DNA of 60,000 nucleotides, taken from Branchiostoma floridae. Lineage: Eukaryota; Chordata; Leptocardii; Amphioxiformes; Branchiostomatidae. The stretch lies in assembly GCF_000003815.2 (NCBI RefSeq), contig NC_049987.1, forward strand, positions 23,119,661 through 23,179,660. The letters run 5' to 3'. The translations under genes and the position numbers were made by a program. Shown here one piece after another: positions 11,920 to 22,450 of this stretch; position 1 is the first letter of the stretch, and the number at the start of each line of letters is the position of its first letter. The notes beneath the pieces are model-generated. The model did no database searches, was not told where the DNA came from, and saw only the letters and a list, made by a program, of their open reading frames with translations.

Positions 11920-12265
11920 AAAAATGTTGTGCTTTAGGTACTATGACGTTTCGTCATGTTGTGGGTACTTTTTATCAGCTCAAAGTAAAATATCACGATA
12001 GGTCAAACTCAACTGTGGAGCAGTCGAATACCTATAGTGTCCTGCCGTTTTCCTTTGAAGGTGCCAAGATCACTTAGATCACAACGCCAGAGTATTGAAC
12101 CTGGCCTGGGTACGGGGAAGGGATTTTTAGTTTATCCGATAACGACAGAATAATGTTACCCAGTGGAAAGTGTTTTGAAAAAAGAAGGTATTGACGATTA
12201 TGCTAAAAGCGGCATTTTTATGTCTATTTTCATGATGCAAAATTATGGGTCTTTTCCAATCAGAA
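11920..12265. other. No gene or repeat recognised
   Basis: AT-rich sequence without an open frame of note or recognisable repeat. Confidence 0.35.
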
Positions 12266-12267
12266 AG

Positions 12268-12527
12268 ACCATATGTAGCTCAACTGGTAACAGCCTCATA
12301 GCTAAACGCCTGGCTCCAATTAGTTGGTAACTAGAAGACCCTGGTTCTATAACTGGGTGGGGCATCTCTGTTGCGGCTACATCCGTCTTTTGGAAGGAAC
12401 ATCAAATGGAGGTCCTGTGTTTGAGGAGGTGTCTCGGTTATGGGATAGGGCTTGCAACCCTACCTTGTTACTGAAACTGCGAGCAAACTTTATGACCTGT
12501 ACGCCACTAGACACTGCAAGGGTCTGA
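12268..12527 (+). mobile_element. tRNA-derived SINE
   Basis: The A box (tagctcaactgg, 12,276-12,287) and a B-box-like 'ctggttctataactg' (about 12,341-12,355) form a tRNA-type pol III promoter. A SINE body follows with 'catccgtcttttggaagga' and 'ggaggtcctgtgtttg'. The copy ends in a tetranucleotide tract at 12,528-12,575, as SINE 3' tails often do. The 5' head matches the fragment at 3980-4140. The 67- and 82-codon frames across it are not genes. Confidence 0.7.
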
Positions 12528-12577
12528 ACGAACGAACGAACGAACGAACGAACGAACGGACGGACGAACGAACGAAA
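12528..12577 (+). repeat. (AACG)n microsatellite
   Basis: About 12 units of aacg/acga with two 'ggacgg' interruptions, directly at the 3' end of the SINE. It probably arose by expansion of the SINE tail. It encodes NERT / VRSF runs in overlapping frames, which are artefacts. Confidence 0.9.
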
Positions 12578-12579
12578 TG

Positions 12580-13415
12580 GTATGTACACATGTACGTGCG
12601 ATGTCTGAGTTCTGTAAGTCTTTACTGGCCTCAATCTATGAGCTTGTGTGACTTGCATCGTAGAACAGCAGCGGAAGTAAATTGTTTGGATGAAAAGTAA
12701 GAATTGCTGTGAAAGCAACATTCCATTAGGTATCTAAAGTAATAATACAAGACTATGTACATGAATGTTGATAAATGCGCCCGGAAAGCGTTGTATACGT
12801 GCGCTGTCTGAGGTCTATAAGGGTTTTCTGTCCCCGAGATTGGAGCTCGCGTGCCTTGTCATTGGGAACAAAGGCAGAAATTGATTACGTTTGAAGAGAC
12901 ACATCTGGAATCCACAATGTCCCAGGATCTGATCGATAAAAACCTCACCCCCAGACGGTACGGGTTCCCGCTAGTTATGGTCTGCAGACTTCCAGAACTG
13001 CGCTTTCATATGTCTACAGATATTATAATGGTTTATAAACCAGCCGATATACCACACTCAGCAGTGTTGGGGCTGATATTGATGGGGGAACTCTACGCGG
13101 AGAACAGTTATGCTTGCTAATAGCATTATTTGGTGCGAAACGAAAATTTGATAGATCAATCATAAGTACACACTATTAAATCTATTATAATGCATGACTC
13201 TATCATCGTGTGTTACACATAATAGACTAAGTGGTGTAATGTTGCTATTTGCATCTAAAACAAGTAGCATGATCGCATATGACTGGATAATGTAAAGTAG
13301 CATTCAGACAGTCATTTTAACGGATACAAAAAGGTGTTTGTAGACGTTCCTTTTATTAATGTGTTGAAAGAAATCATCATAGCAGAATTTGTTTTATTTA
13401 TCCTTCAGGCTTAGA
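12580..13415. other. No gene recognised
   Basis: Contains an open frame of 89 codons (12,851-13,120) with no family features or splice support. The motif 'gtgcgctgtctgaggtctataagg' at about 12,800 resembles 12,597-12,620 ('gtgcgatgtctgagttctgtaag'), so part of the SINE flank is duplicated. Confidence 0.35.
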
Positions 13416-13419
13416 TAAT

Positions 13420-13690
13420 AATCGTGACCTCTATGGAGGTATTGTTTTGAGTGTGTCTGTGTGTGCTTGTCTGTCTGTCCGGATATCGGAGGTCAGTATT
13501 ACTTCAAAACGGCTGAATGGATTGTGATTATATTGGGTAAGTTAGCAAGTGTTAAAAAGACAATGGTCAAAATCAAGCTTGGGCTCCCTGGCGGATATCT
13601 TTCATACTTAATCAGAAACTTTGTTTTTGTATCTTTTTGGCAACTCTTCCCACTCCTATGTGTACATAGTCAATGTACCCTAAGGTGGCC
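13420..13690 (-). repeat. Dispersed family C copy with TG-rich tract
   Basis: The plus strand reads 'acctctatggaggtattg', a TG/CTGT tract (13,448-13,480), 'ggctgaatggattgtgat' and 'ggcggatatctttc', in the same order as the copy at 30,300-30,640. The 89-codon frame across it is a by-product. Confidence 0.6.
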
Positions 13691-13755
13691 AAACTCCCCT
13701 AAACTATTTCCCTATCGCCAGCGCAGTTAGCCTGGTAGAGACGAGCTTTCTTGAC
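13678..13755. mobile_element. MITE family E end fragment
   Basis: 'ccctaaggtggccaaactcc...ccctatcgccagcgcagtta' followed by 'ctggtagagac' matches the right end of the element at 43,868-44,165. Only one end is present. Confidence 0.5.
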
Positions 13756-13759
13756 TCTA

Positions 13760-14045
13760 TGCATCTATTCATTGTGATTGGGGTAGACTGTCCAATTCGT
13801 CGTTTGTAACGAAGAAAGCCAAACTAAGCCCACAAACTATGTTGGTTCCTGACACATCGGTTACCCAGTCTGGACCGAAGCCAAACCGGTTATGAACATT
13901 GGCTATCGATCGATTTCTACCAATGACGTAACCGGCACTGCCCCCTAGCGACCGGATGTAAAAGGGACTGTCCCAAGTATCAGTGTTGAACGGCTATCAA
14001 CATTTTGTTTTATTCCTATTTTAACATTGATCCCCATTTTTTAAA
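13760..14045. other. No gene or repeat recognised
   Basis: No open frame of note; nothing recognised. Confidence 0.3.
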
Positions 14046-14535
14046 TGTCAAGCTATCATGATTGGCTACCAGGTCTGCTGTCTTGGCTATTTGATTGGTC
14101 AACCTTTCTTTGGTGCTCATTTGCCATCAAATCACAGCAATATTATCGTCCGAAAACTCCTTGGTTGATTCATTATGACTTCTCCCTTCCCGGAAATGTC
14201 ATTGGCTAACAAGTCCTTGGTGATGATTGGCCATCAAATTATCCTTCCCAGCTATTTGCCATCGGCAGACTTTTCCTTGGTGCTGATTGGCCATTAAGTG
14301 CAATTTATGTCATCGTCGGACACTTCTTTGCGCTGATTGGTCATGTACTCTACTTTCCTAGTCCTAGGTGCTGAATGGCCCTCAAATAATCATTCCCAGT
14401 TGTTTTTTGTCATTGACATACTACCCCTTGGTGCTGATTGGCCATCAAATGCAATTTACATTATCGTCGGACACTTCTTTGCGCTGATTGGCTATGAATT
14501 CTACTTTCCTAGGGATTTCATTTCCTAACAAGTCA
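14045..14535 (+). repeat. Tandem array rich in ATTGG (inverted CCAAT) motifs
   Basis: The phrase 'ccttggtgctgattggcc' recurs in exact or diverged form near 14,110, 14,208, 14,275, 14,366 and 14,426. A higher-order unit of about 150 bp (14,276-14,359 repeated at 14,426-14,512) includes 'atcgtcggacacttctttg' and 'cgctgattggntatg'. Each unit carries one or two ATTGG pentamers, the core of the CCAAT box on the opposite strand. Confidence 0.7.
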
Positions 14536-14849
14536 TTAGTGCTATATTTATTCTGAAGCCGGAATAGAAGTAGTACATAGAACCGATACATGTTTTCTTA
14601 ATTTCCCATTGCAGTAGTGAATATTTATCGTGCAAGAAGGGAAGATATTGCCAAGACCTTTTGTATATGGAAACTCGCTTAAAAGGGTGGGAATCTGGAA
14701 GTCTCTTTATGACTGCATCGAGACAGACGTTAAAAGCAGTGAAATCCAAAACGGCTCTCCTCAGCACTTTGGAGTATAACATGTATATCATATTTCTGCA
14801 CCAGTAATAAAACGTACATGATATTAATCTATGCTACTTTGTTACATAA

Positions 14850-15000
14850 AAAGCCCCTGCAATTTCATAAGAAGCTGCTAGGGGGCTGAAAACCCACGTG
14901 ACCTCTTTCCGTGTACAAGTGCTTTTTTCCTCCCAAAGCTCATGACCATTTTCGTTCTGACGTAGATAAATGCACAAGTTCAGCCCTAGTTATATGGGTC
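14850..15000 (+). repeat. Dispersed family C copy
   Basis: 'cccctgcaatttcataagaa' then 'gctgctagggggctgaaaac' and 'aaagctcatgaccattttcg' match the units at 985-1080 in the left-edge array. Confidence 0.55.
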
Positions 15001-15590
15001 AAAATTCGTTATTTTGTGTAGATTGCTCTGACATCAATATAGAATATTTACAATTTGTCACCTTTTGATTACAACCTTTTACACATAGAAAGTATACATT
15101 TCATCCTGTTCACTTAAATTATTTTGCATCGTCACGGATATATATAACCTTGAATATTCATGGCTGAAATGATATATGATAATGCCATCGACGCAAATAT
15201 CTAATGTGTACAGTCATACAAGGTTCATGGGCATTAGAACACAGGTAATCTAAAATGGTTGACTTCAAAATCTAAAATTATACATATAATGAAAATGACC
15301 CTGTCAAAATGTTACAAGACTCTCTTCCCGTGGACCGTCCCATGGAACCAATATAAAACCCTCCGCTACCTTCAACCTCCTTGTTTATTGGCGGGGAACA
15401 CTTTAAACCCCCATAAACACACTCGATGTTCCTCTTTACGGCATGAAATCCAAGTCTGACATCATTCACTGTCATCATTTATTTAGCGCCATGAAAAGCC
15501 GTTACCATGGGGACCGATCATTTGTCATTGAGGGGTGGGTAAGTATCGGCAGGTGGAACAATAGCCGATGATATCTGACGGGATTACACC
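15001..15590. other. No gene recognised
   Basis: Short open frames on both strands (66 codons at 15,259 and 15,278) overlap each other and show no family features. Confidence 0.35.
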
Positions 15591-15594
15591 CTAG

Positions 15595-16110
15595 GCTCAG
15601 AGATCGTGAATAAAACGCTTACCACAGATATATCTGTTTACAGAGAATGTTGTATGTTATTGTGACCAAAATATTAGTATAGCTTTGGTAAGCAGTAACA
15701 TTATATCATGAGTATCCGAGAGTTACCATAGTTCAAAAGGCTTAGTGACTGGGACTTTCATGATTTTACTGAGGTTTGGCATTTGCTCACCGGATATTCA
15801 TCTCAAGGCGAGTTGTTTTGCTTCTACAAAATAAAACAGATCGTGACGCCGCACACCCCTCTTACCCCCATAATAGAGCAGAATAGATGGATTCACATTC
15901 ATGCCTTGATTTTTCTGTTATCTAAATTGAAAAGGAATTAATCTAATCAGAGGTCTTGAATAAAACGCTAACCAGTTATTTTGCTTCTACAAAATACAAA
16001 GATCGTCACACCGCACACCCATTAATAAAGCAGAAGAGATGGATTCACACACATGTCGTGATTTTTCTGTTATCTAGATTGAAGAGGAATTAATACAAAC
16101 ATTATCCCGA
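15595..16110 (+). repeat. Tandem duplication, ~165-bp unit
   Basis: 15,810-15,945 and 15,975-16,105 share 'ttgcttctacaaaata', 'gatcgt(g/c)ac(g/a)ccgcacaccc', 'agatggattcaca' and 'gatttttctgttatctaga'. 'gaataaaacgctaacc' before the second copy also occurs at 15,608 ('gaataaaacgcttacc'), suggesting an earlier partial unit. Confidence 0.7.
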
Positions 16111-17735
16111 CTTCAATGTGCAGCACGTAACGCACGTCTCGCCCGCCGATGTTTAATGGCTATTCCTCCGACGCACAGACTTAAAGATTTATTGCAGACT
16201 TCACTTCTGCTTTGCCTCTTCCCGTTATGCGCTACTTTATCTCGGTTTCCCCATTAAAATAGTAGCGGTCTCATACATGCTGAGAATAAGGTCAACGGCA
16301 GACCTGCATTTACTGTAAAGGAAATGTGCTAGCACAGAATAATGATGGAGACCAGACAGACATAAAAATGAAGTGCTGACAAAGGAAATGCACTGCATGC
16401 GCAGTCGCAACAGGGAAAACTAGGAAGGGAATATTTGCAGGCAAATACATTCTATTTATCATCCATTTCTGTTTACAACATGTCACTAGAGTGGTTTTCA
16501 TGAAACGAAATCTTTATTGACACGACAAAAGTACAGCGACTTTTGTAAGGTCTACATGTATAACAACTACTTTCATGTAAAGTTTAACATCAGGTTTACC
16601 TTTACATGGTCTAGCCTAACAAGCTGCTACTCTGTTTATTCTTACTCCATCACATTCATAAACATGGTGATCAGCCCATCTAACTCTGTCATGCAACTTG
16701 CTACATAATGTAATGAAACACCACAGGGTGTCTGCTACTTTACCAGTTACCATGGTGACAGCCGTCTGGTGCAGGTCATTGAACTTGATTGTTTGGATAA
16801 GAATTCGAAGAAATAGAGGAAGAAGAAACGGAGCAAACAATATATTGAGTTACGTTAGAGAATTCTGAAAGGCTAGGTGCGCTCTCTAGCGGTTTCTGTT
16901 GGTACTTCCACAGGGATTTCCTTGGTAACAGCCAGGATGAAAAATTCATCCTGACGCCGTAATTGTAAACCCGATTACTTTTCGTCTGCGAATGCTTCAG
17001 ACAGTGTATTGTAAGCACATTTGGTCCCATGTAATGCCTTTGCGGAGTAAACTGTTACCATGGGAGTAATACGTTTTGATTGATGGTATTTCCATTCAGA
17101 ATTTATTGTTTCCAAACCATGTCTTGATGGCATTCAGCAAAGCTCCACCTAGATTGTGTTTTAGAAACGTGTACTGTTTCAATCATCCTGCATATAGAAA
17201 CTAAGCCTCCTCCCTGTTTCTACCATGAGATGCCAGACTGCATCCAGGTCTCATTCAGGATGGCTGTGGTAAATTTCCTCAGAGGGACATGTTGACAGCC
17301 GAGAAGCTGTCCTTTGCAGGCCCTGGAAATTGTCCGGACCCCAGACTATCCTGTTTTATTACTCGCTACATAAAAAACGACAGTCATTTTTCCCGCGGAG
17401 ACCCGGTGCTCCCTGTCGTCTGCAGCAATCTCTTCCATATAAGGACATCCGCCAGGGTGACCTATATTTCCCAGGACACCTTGACACACCCTCTGTGAGG
17501 AGAGACTGGTAAATGATTTAAGGCACAATTACATCGACTTCTATCTTATTATGTCTGGGAGGGCACGAAGTTGGATTACATAACCTGGTAGGGCTTATGG
17601 CGATATATCTTACTAAAGGGTACATGTATCGGTCTTTCCAAGGACATAGTCAGTGCCTTTTTGTTACAGGCAACATATACAGACCTAAATATGTGAAATG
17701 CAGTTGAATGGGTAAGAACGTTTAAACTAATCAAT
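16111..17735. other. No gene recognised
   Basis: Several 60-84-codon frames on both strands lack family features, conserved splice context or consistent composition. 'tctttattgacacgacaaaa' at 16,510 resembles 44,967 and may be the 3' end of a retroposon. Confidence 0.35.
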
Positions 17736-17739
17736 GTCT

Positions 17740-18160
17740 GTATCTGTATAACATTATGTTGCGATATTTTCGGTATTACCGCCCTTCTGTATCTGTAACT
17801 GTACACCCTTCGGCATAAAATACTAGCATCTATATCTGTATCAGTATAGTCGGTATAACTACCTTCTGTGTGACATACCCGTTTCTGCATCTGTAGCTGT
17901 ATCTCATCTGTACAGCCGGTATAACCGCCCTTCAGCATAACACACCAACTTCTGTACCTGTGTCTGTATGAATTCCCCTGAGCATAACACACCAGATTTG
18001 TATACAAATGGTGCATCACCAGCTGGTTATATTGCACCGAACGACCTGCCACACCTAACCTTTTTCACATCTCGCTACAAGCGATCTGATAAGGATTCTC
18101 CTACAGTACCTGCTATTAACGAGCTCCACTCTACGATAGATCACTTGTAGGAAGCCATGA
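17740..18160 (+). repeat. Dispersed family F, long copy with internal repeats
   Basis: 'gccggtataaccgcccttc' and 'cataacacaccagnttc' recur inside this copy (17,775, 17,855, 17,920, 17,985), separated by TCTGTATCTGTA-rich tracts. It then runs into 'ggttatattgcaccgaacga' and 'cacacctaac'. The same order is seen at 38,085-38,310. Fragments occur at 46,930-46,985 and 53,884-53,975. The 158-codon minus-strand frame across it is a by-product. Confidence 0.65.
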
Positions 18161-19375
18161 CCCTAGTAGCAACTTCAAAGTCACGGTATCTTATTTCTTC
18201 GAAGAGGGTCATAGGCGAGTTACATAACTAGTAGCGAGCCTATGCATCATCATGAGGGGTTTATTCCAGGACAAGTGTAGTTCTGTTTCATCATATGTAA
18301 CCTTAAACTGAGATTCAGACAGTCACTATATTATAATAATGATCAAGTAGGGACAAATTGATCTGACTGCGTTGCTTCAATGTTTAGATTTCTTAGAATT
18401 ACCATTACTATATCCCAACCATTCAGAAACCAGAACCTATTACAGTGTATCCTTATCGGGAAAGTACGGTTCTTAGTAGCAAAATGCAAATACTGCCACG
18501 TACAGGTGGTCATTGGCTCGCCAAATCTGTGTGTTTTTGGCACACTTACCGGGAAATACGTTATTTTTACCTGTTACGTACAACACATCAAACCCAACCT
18601 TCAGTCTTGCAAAGTGAACAAAGATGCTAATATATGCTAATGATTGTTGTGCCTTAGACGATTTGTAATAACTGAGCAATGTTATAACTAACCTATAATA
18701 TTACTAAGCAATGATATTACTGTTATTTCATACTTTTTCGGATGTACATTTGTAAAAATAGTTTGTTTTCACTGAATAAAAAAACTAATATGTAAAAGAA
18801 TGAAACAATGACTATATCCCAATACTAGATTGATACAAGGTGTCTTTGTATCCTATGATTCGGAAAATCGGTCCGATTGAAATTGTCTGGTCTGTTCAGA
18901 GCGAGCGTCCAACATATTCACCATTGCCCCATAAGCTGGTTGTCGATCTTGGATATTGCAAAATCATAAAAGTTGCAAAATAACTATGTTAGCATACATG
19001 TATGTCCAACTGTATCCCAGCCCCCGGTAGAAAAACCTATCATTTGCAGATGGTTGTGACCTTGGTAACAACTAAATTGCTACAATATTGCTACCTGGAG
19101 AATTACTGTGACAATTATCCTTACCTCCGGCTCAGGTTTGATGTCCCGGCATCATGTAAAGCTCCCCTCATTATCCATGGCCATTTTTGTGGAGAGTATA
19201 TTCGAGTCACGTCCAACAACACTGGACTGCAGTACAAGAGACATGGTCACTATAAAGAGATACATTTTTGCATAACTGGACTGAAGGGATTTCATGAGCA
19301 TATTTGGCCCCTATTTGTCGGGTTATGTCCATTTAGACATAACAAGTCAAGTCAACGTTTATAGCGCAACAATTG
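18161..19375. other. No gene recognised
   Basis: Includes a 120-codon open frame (19,002-19,364) with four Cys but no recognisable domain and no splice partner, and overlapping short frames at 18,343-18,679. Not accepted as genes. Confidence 0.3.
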
Positions 19376-19377
19376 CA

Positions 19378-19492
19378 ACGGATGATGATGTAATATAGTG
19401 TGTATATGTGAGTATGTGTGTGCGTGTGTATATGCGTGTGTTTCTGTGTGCGTGTGTCTGTGTGTGTGAGTGTGTAGGTATGTGTGTGTGTT

Positions 19493-19536
<44 letters not shown>

Positions 19537-19560
19537 GAGAAGACGAGGGTCAATGCTGAC
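19378..19560. repeat. (TG)n microsatellite within family C
   Basis: A TG-rich tract with interruptions from about 19,398, becoming an uninterrupted (TG) run at about 19,498-19,531. 'gaagacgagggtcaatgctg' and 'acttggggcc' follow, matching 'gaagacaaaggtcaacgtcg' and 'atttgggccc' after the TG tract at 30,460-30,490. So it is part of a family C copy. Confidence 0.75.
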
Positions 19561-19734
19561 TTGGGGCCTTTTTGTGTGAACTGATTCATACTATTTAAAA
19601 CCTCTGAACTCAGAAATAAACGCATCTCCCAGTTACACTGCTGGTGGATGAAAAGCAACAGTTGTGGACTCTACAGTTGGAGTTGACCCGTGCCGGCCTT
19701 TTATAAGCTTGCCTCTCGGGGATAACATACTAAT

Positions 19735-19830
19735 TTCAACTATTAGTAAATGTCGATGAAGGTTAGACGCCCGGGTAATGAGATAAGCCAAAAAGCAGTT
19801 ACTCATCAACTTCCAGGTTTATTAGATAAT
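19735..19830. repeat. Interspersed repeat, 'gatgaaggttagac' family
   Basis: 'actaatttcaactattagta' then 'gtcgatgaaggttagacgcc', 'aatgagataagccaaaaagc' and 'agttactcatcaactt' parallel 4507-4600. Confidence 0.6.
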
Positions 19831-19909
19831 GTCTTATGTAATTCCAGGATATTATACAGTATTGAGCACGACTAAGGCTACTCTGATTCATTCAGTATTC
19901 TAATCTTAT

Positions 19910-20185
19910 CGTAAAATCCGTGATTGGAAGAGAGGAGGAATGAAATATCTTTTGGACTCGTATCATATTCCTATCTACTTATCGATGATTGGAAGAGAAG
20001 ATGAATAAGAAAGTGTCTTTTTTACCCACAGATCACGTTTAACACACGAAGGACATGCGCCAGAGCGACGACAGTGAATGTACCCCCCGATTTGTGGCCG
20101 AGGATACGACCAACCGATGTAAATGGGACGAGAATTTGTGGCCGCGTATACGAGGAAGGCGCGCCGGTTCTGGGAGGAGAGCGGC
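19910..20185. repeat. Interspersed repeat, also at 23,980-24,115
   Basis: 'gattggaagagaagatgaat', 'gacgacagtgaatgtacccc' and 'cgatttgtggccg' correspond to 'attggaaaagaagaggaat', 'cagtgaacgtgcaccc' and 'gatttgcctgtag' at 23,980-24,115. A partial internal duplication is seen at 19,920-19,945 versus 19,985-20,010, and 'atttgtggccg' recurs at 20,134. Confidence 0.5.
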
Positions 20186-20186
20186 T

Positions 20187-21215
20187 TCTTCCGCCACCGC
20201 GTGAGCAAGCGCCAGCCCAGGTGTTCGCCCTCCGTCAGGTGAGGAACAGTTTGTTTGTTTGTTTGTTTGTTTGTTTGTTTATAAACCTTCCGCCACCGCG
20301 TGAGCAAGCGCCAGCCCAGGTGTTCGCCCTCCGTCAGGTGAGGAACAGTTTGTTTGTTTGTTTGTTTGTTTGTTTGTTTATAAACCTTCCGCCACCGCGT
20401 GAGCAAGCGCCAGCCCAGGTGTTCGCCCTCCGTCAGGTGAGGAACTGTTTGTTTGTTTGTTTGTAAACATTCCGCCATCGCGTGAGCAAGCGCCACCTCA
20501 GGTGTTCGCCCTCCGTCAGGTGAGGAACAGTTTGTTTGTTTGTTTGTTTGTTTATGAACCTTCCGCCATCGCGTGAGCAAGCGCCAGCCCAGGTGTTCGC
20601 CCTCCGTCAGGTGAGAAACTGTTTGTTTGTTTGTTTGTTATGTTATGTTATGTTACAATTTTAAGAAACATATATCCGTACACAAAATAAAACGCTTACC
20701 AACAAGCTTTCGTTCAGTCCTCTGATCCTTCTCAAGTTGAAATGACCCAAAGGTTAAGTCATACATCCGAAACGGAAGTATGACGTCAGCAAAGGGTCAA
20801 ATGTGGTTGGTAGCTTGTTTGTTTGTTTGTAAACCTTCCGCCATCGCGTGAGCAAGCGCCAGCCGAGGTGCTCGCCCTCCGCCAGGTGAGAAACAGTTTG
20901 TTTGTTTGTTTGTTTGTTTGTTTGTCTCTAAACCTTCTGCCATCGCGTGAGCAAGCGCCAGCCCAGGTGCTCGCGCTCCGTCAGGTGAGAAGCTGTTTGT
21001 TTGTTTGTTTGTTTGTTTGTTTATAAACCTTCCGCCATCGCGTTAGCAAGCGCCAGTCCAGGTGTTCGCCCTCCGTCAGGTAAGGAACTGTTTGTTTATT
21101 TGTTTGTTTGTTTGTTTATAAACCTTCCGCCATCGCGTGAGCAAGCGCCAGCCCAGGTGTTTTCCCTCTTTGAGGTGAGAAACTGTTTGTTTGTTTGTTT
21201 ATTTGTTTGTTTATA
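20187..21215. repeat. Minisatellite, nine ~97-bp units each with a (GTTT)n tract
   Basis: Each unit holds 'ccgcca.cgcgtgagcaagcg', 'ccagcccaggtgttcgccct' and 'ccgtcaggtgagga', followed by 4-7 copies of gttt. Unit starts fall near 20,188, 20,288, 20,388, 20,469, 20,561, 20,838, 20,937, 21,030 and 21,127. The array is broken by unrelated sequence at 20,640-20,825. The GTTT number varies between units while the rest is well conserved. The long open frames on both strands (130 and 201 codons) exist only because the repeat lacks stops. Confidence 0.9.
20640..20825. mobile_element. Sequence interrupting the minisatellite
   Basis: About 185 bp unlike the array. It starts with (TGTTA)n and contains 'cttaccaacaagc' near its left and 'ggttggtagcttg' near its right, a weak inverted pair. 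It is probably an insertion; the class is not established. Confidence 0.4.
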
Positions 21216-22080
21216 AACATCCACCACAATATGTAGACTGGGTGAGCGCAAGTAGTGTCTTTTTACCTTCCCATCATGCAATGTGTGCATACATTAATAT
21301 CACTAGCCAGGGAATTGTGCCATGTAATATCATTGTGCCCCAACTTCACCAATTATTGGCTGTACCCGCATGGCACACAAGAAATGCAAATTAGGCAACA
21401 ACTTTTTCAATGTTTTTACACAGATTTTACTTCCAATGTTGAAAATATTGATGGTATCGATCAATTGCATTGCTACGGTTTTGGCTTGCACGCATACAGT
21501 TGGCGCGCGTCCAGTTGGCGTTCAACTTGATTTACATGGAATGATATGAATACATGTATCATATATGTTGGAAATATTGAAGTTTTGTGCTCCTCCTCTG
21601 TAAGGTAAATTGCTTGTTTCCATGGTAACACCTATAGTTTTCTTGAAATTTTAATTCTTATTTTCCATTGGTAATGTCAATATGAGGTATATTTGAGTGC
21701 ACCAATCTATTCTATATATATGTATACTGTATCAATATACTTGACGGCATACATTTCGACATCAAATTGCATTGAATAGCACGTACTCTGACTTGCACTT
21801 GGCTTTGATTTAAATACAATTATTTAAATATCATATATAGATGTATATTTGTCACATCATACCCACCTGTGGCTTGCCTAAATTAATTGTACAAAACGTA
21901 AATCCAACCCCACACTCCACACGCCATCAGGTTGCAATCCCACCATAAAAATCCCTCCAACGGCCGGTCACAAAATATTGGCATTCACAACATCACGGGC
22001 ATTAACAATTAATACTGAAGGTTGGGTGCGATGAAGTAATAACTTTGAATGGCGTGGCACGTGCGAGGAATATCGTTTAC
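21216..22080. other. No gene recognised
   Basis: AT-rich sequence with TATATA-rich stretches. The 91-codon frame at 21,255-21,530 has no family features. Confidence 0.35.
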
Positions 22081-22081
22081 A

Positions 22082-22450
22082 CCCCATTTCCACTGGAGGC
22101 TGCGACCTTGCTGCGACCGTTCTGAGACCGTACTAAGACCGTACTAAGACCGTGCTTCGACCGAGTTGCGACCGTGCTTCGACCGTATTACGACCGTGCT
22201 GCGACCGTGCTGCGACTGTACTGTGACCGTGCTGCGTCTGTTCTGCGACTGTGGTGCGACTGTACTGCGACCGTACTGCGACTGCGCAGTGACAGTTCAG
22301 CTACCAACGATTTCACAGATCGCTCAACGAATTTCATAGATGAAGAACGCGTTTTTAACATTTAGCTTCGTTATCTTTCCGTTTTGTTGTCCTTGTGAAC
22401 CTGTAAATACTGTATATAGCGCCTGTCTCTCTGTCACGACCATGGAACTG
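22082..22450. mobile_element. MITE family B, expanded internally
   Basis: The left end 'ccccatttccactggaggct' matches the family B terminus. After the 12-bp minisatellite, 'gatcgctcaacgaatttcat' and 'ttttgttgtccttgtgaacc' match the interior of the copy at 28,846-29,068 ('atcgctcaacgacctgtata', 'ttttgctgtcctttcagtca'). The right terminus is not clear. Confidence 0.6.
22104..22292 (+). repeat. 12-bp minisatellite inside a MITE
   Basis: About 15 copies of a 12-mer near 'gtgctgcgaccg' with substitutions (ttcgacc, actaagacc, tgcgact). It sits just inside the left end of the family B element. That terminus itself contains 'gctgcgacc', so the array probably grew from the transposon end. Confidence 0.85.

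Noticed and set aside
12452-12721. Frames with NERTNERT and FVRSFVRS runs
   Set aside because: Products of the aacg microsatellite in both strands.
17576-18052. 158-codon minus-strand frame rich in Tyr and Arg
   Set aside because: Made by TCTGTATC-type internal repeats of family F.
19002-19364. 120-codon open frame
   Set aside because: No recognisable domain, weak start context and no phase-matched neighbouring exon.
19359-19658. 99-codon minus-strand frame with a His-Thr run
   Set aside because: Translation of the TG microsatellite.
19975-20580. 201-codon minus-strand frame with LTRWRK / KQTNKQTN repeats, and the opposite 130-codon frame
   Set aside because: Both are translations of the ~97-bp minisatellite with its GTTT tracts; no start context, splice support or non-repeat coding sequence.
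20187-21215. Regularly spaced repeats resembling a CRISPR array
   Set aside because: Units are longer than CRISPR repeats, the 'spacers' are one tetranucleotide tract, and the window is animal DNA with spliced genes.
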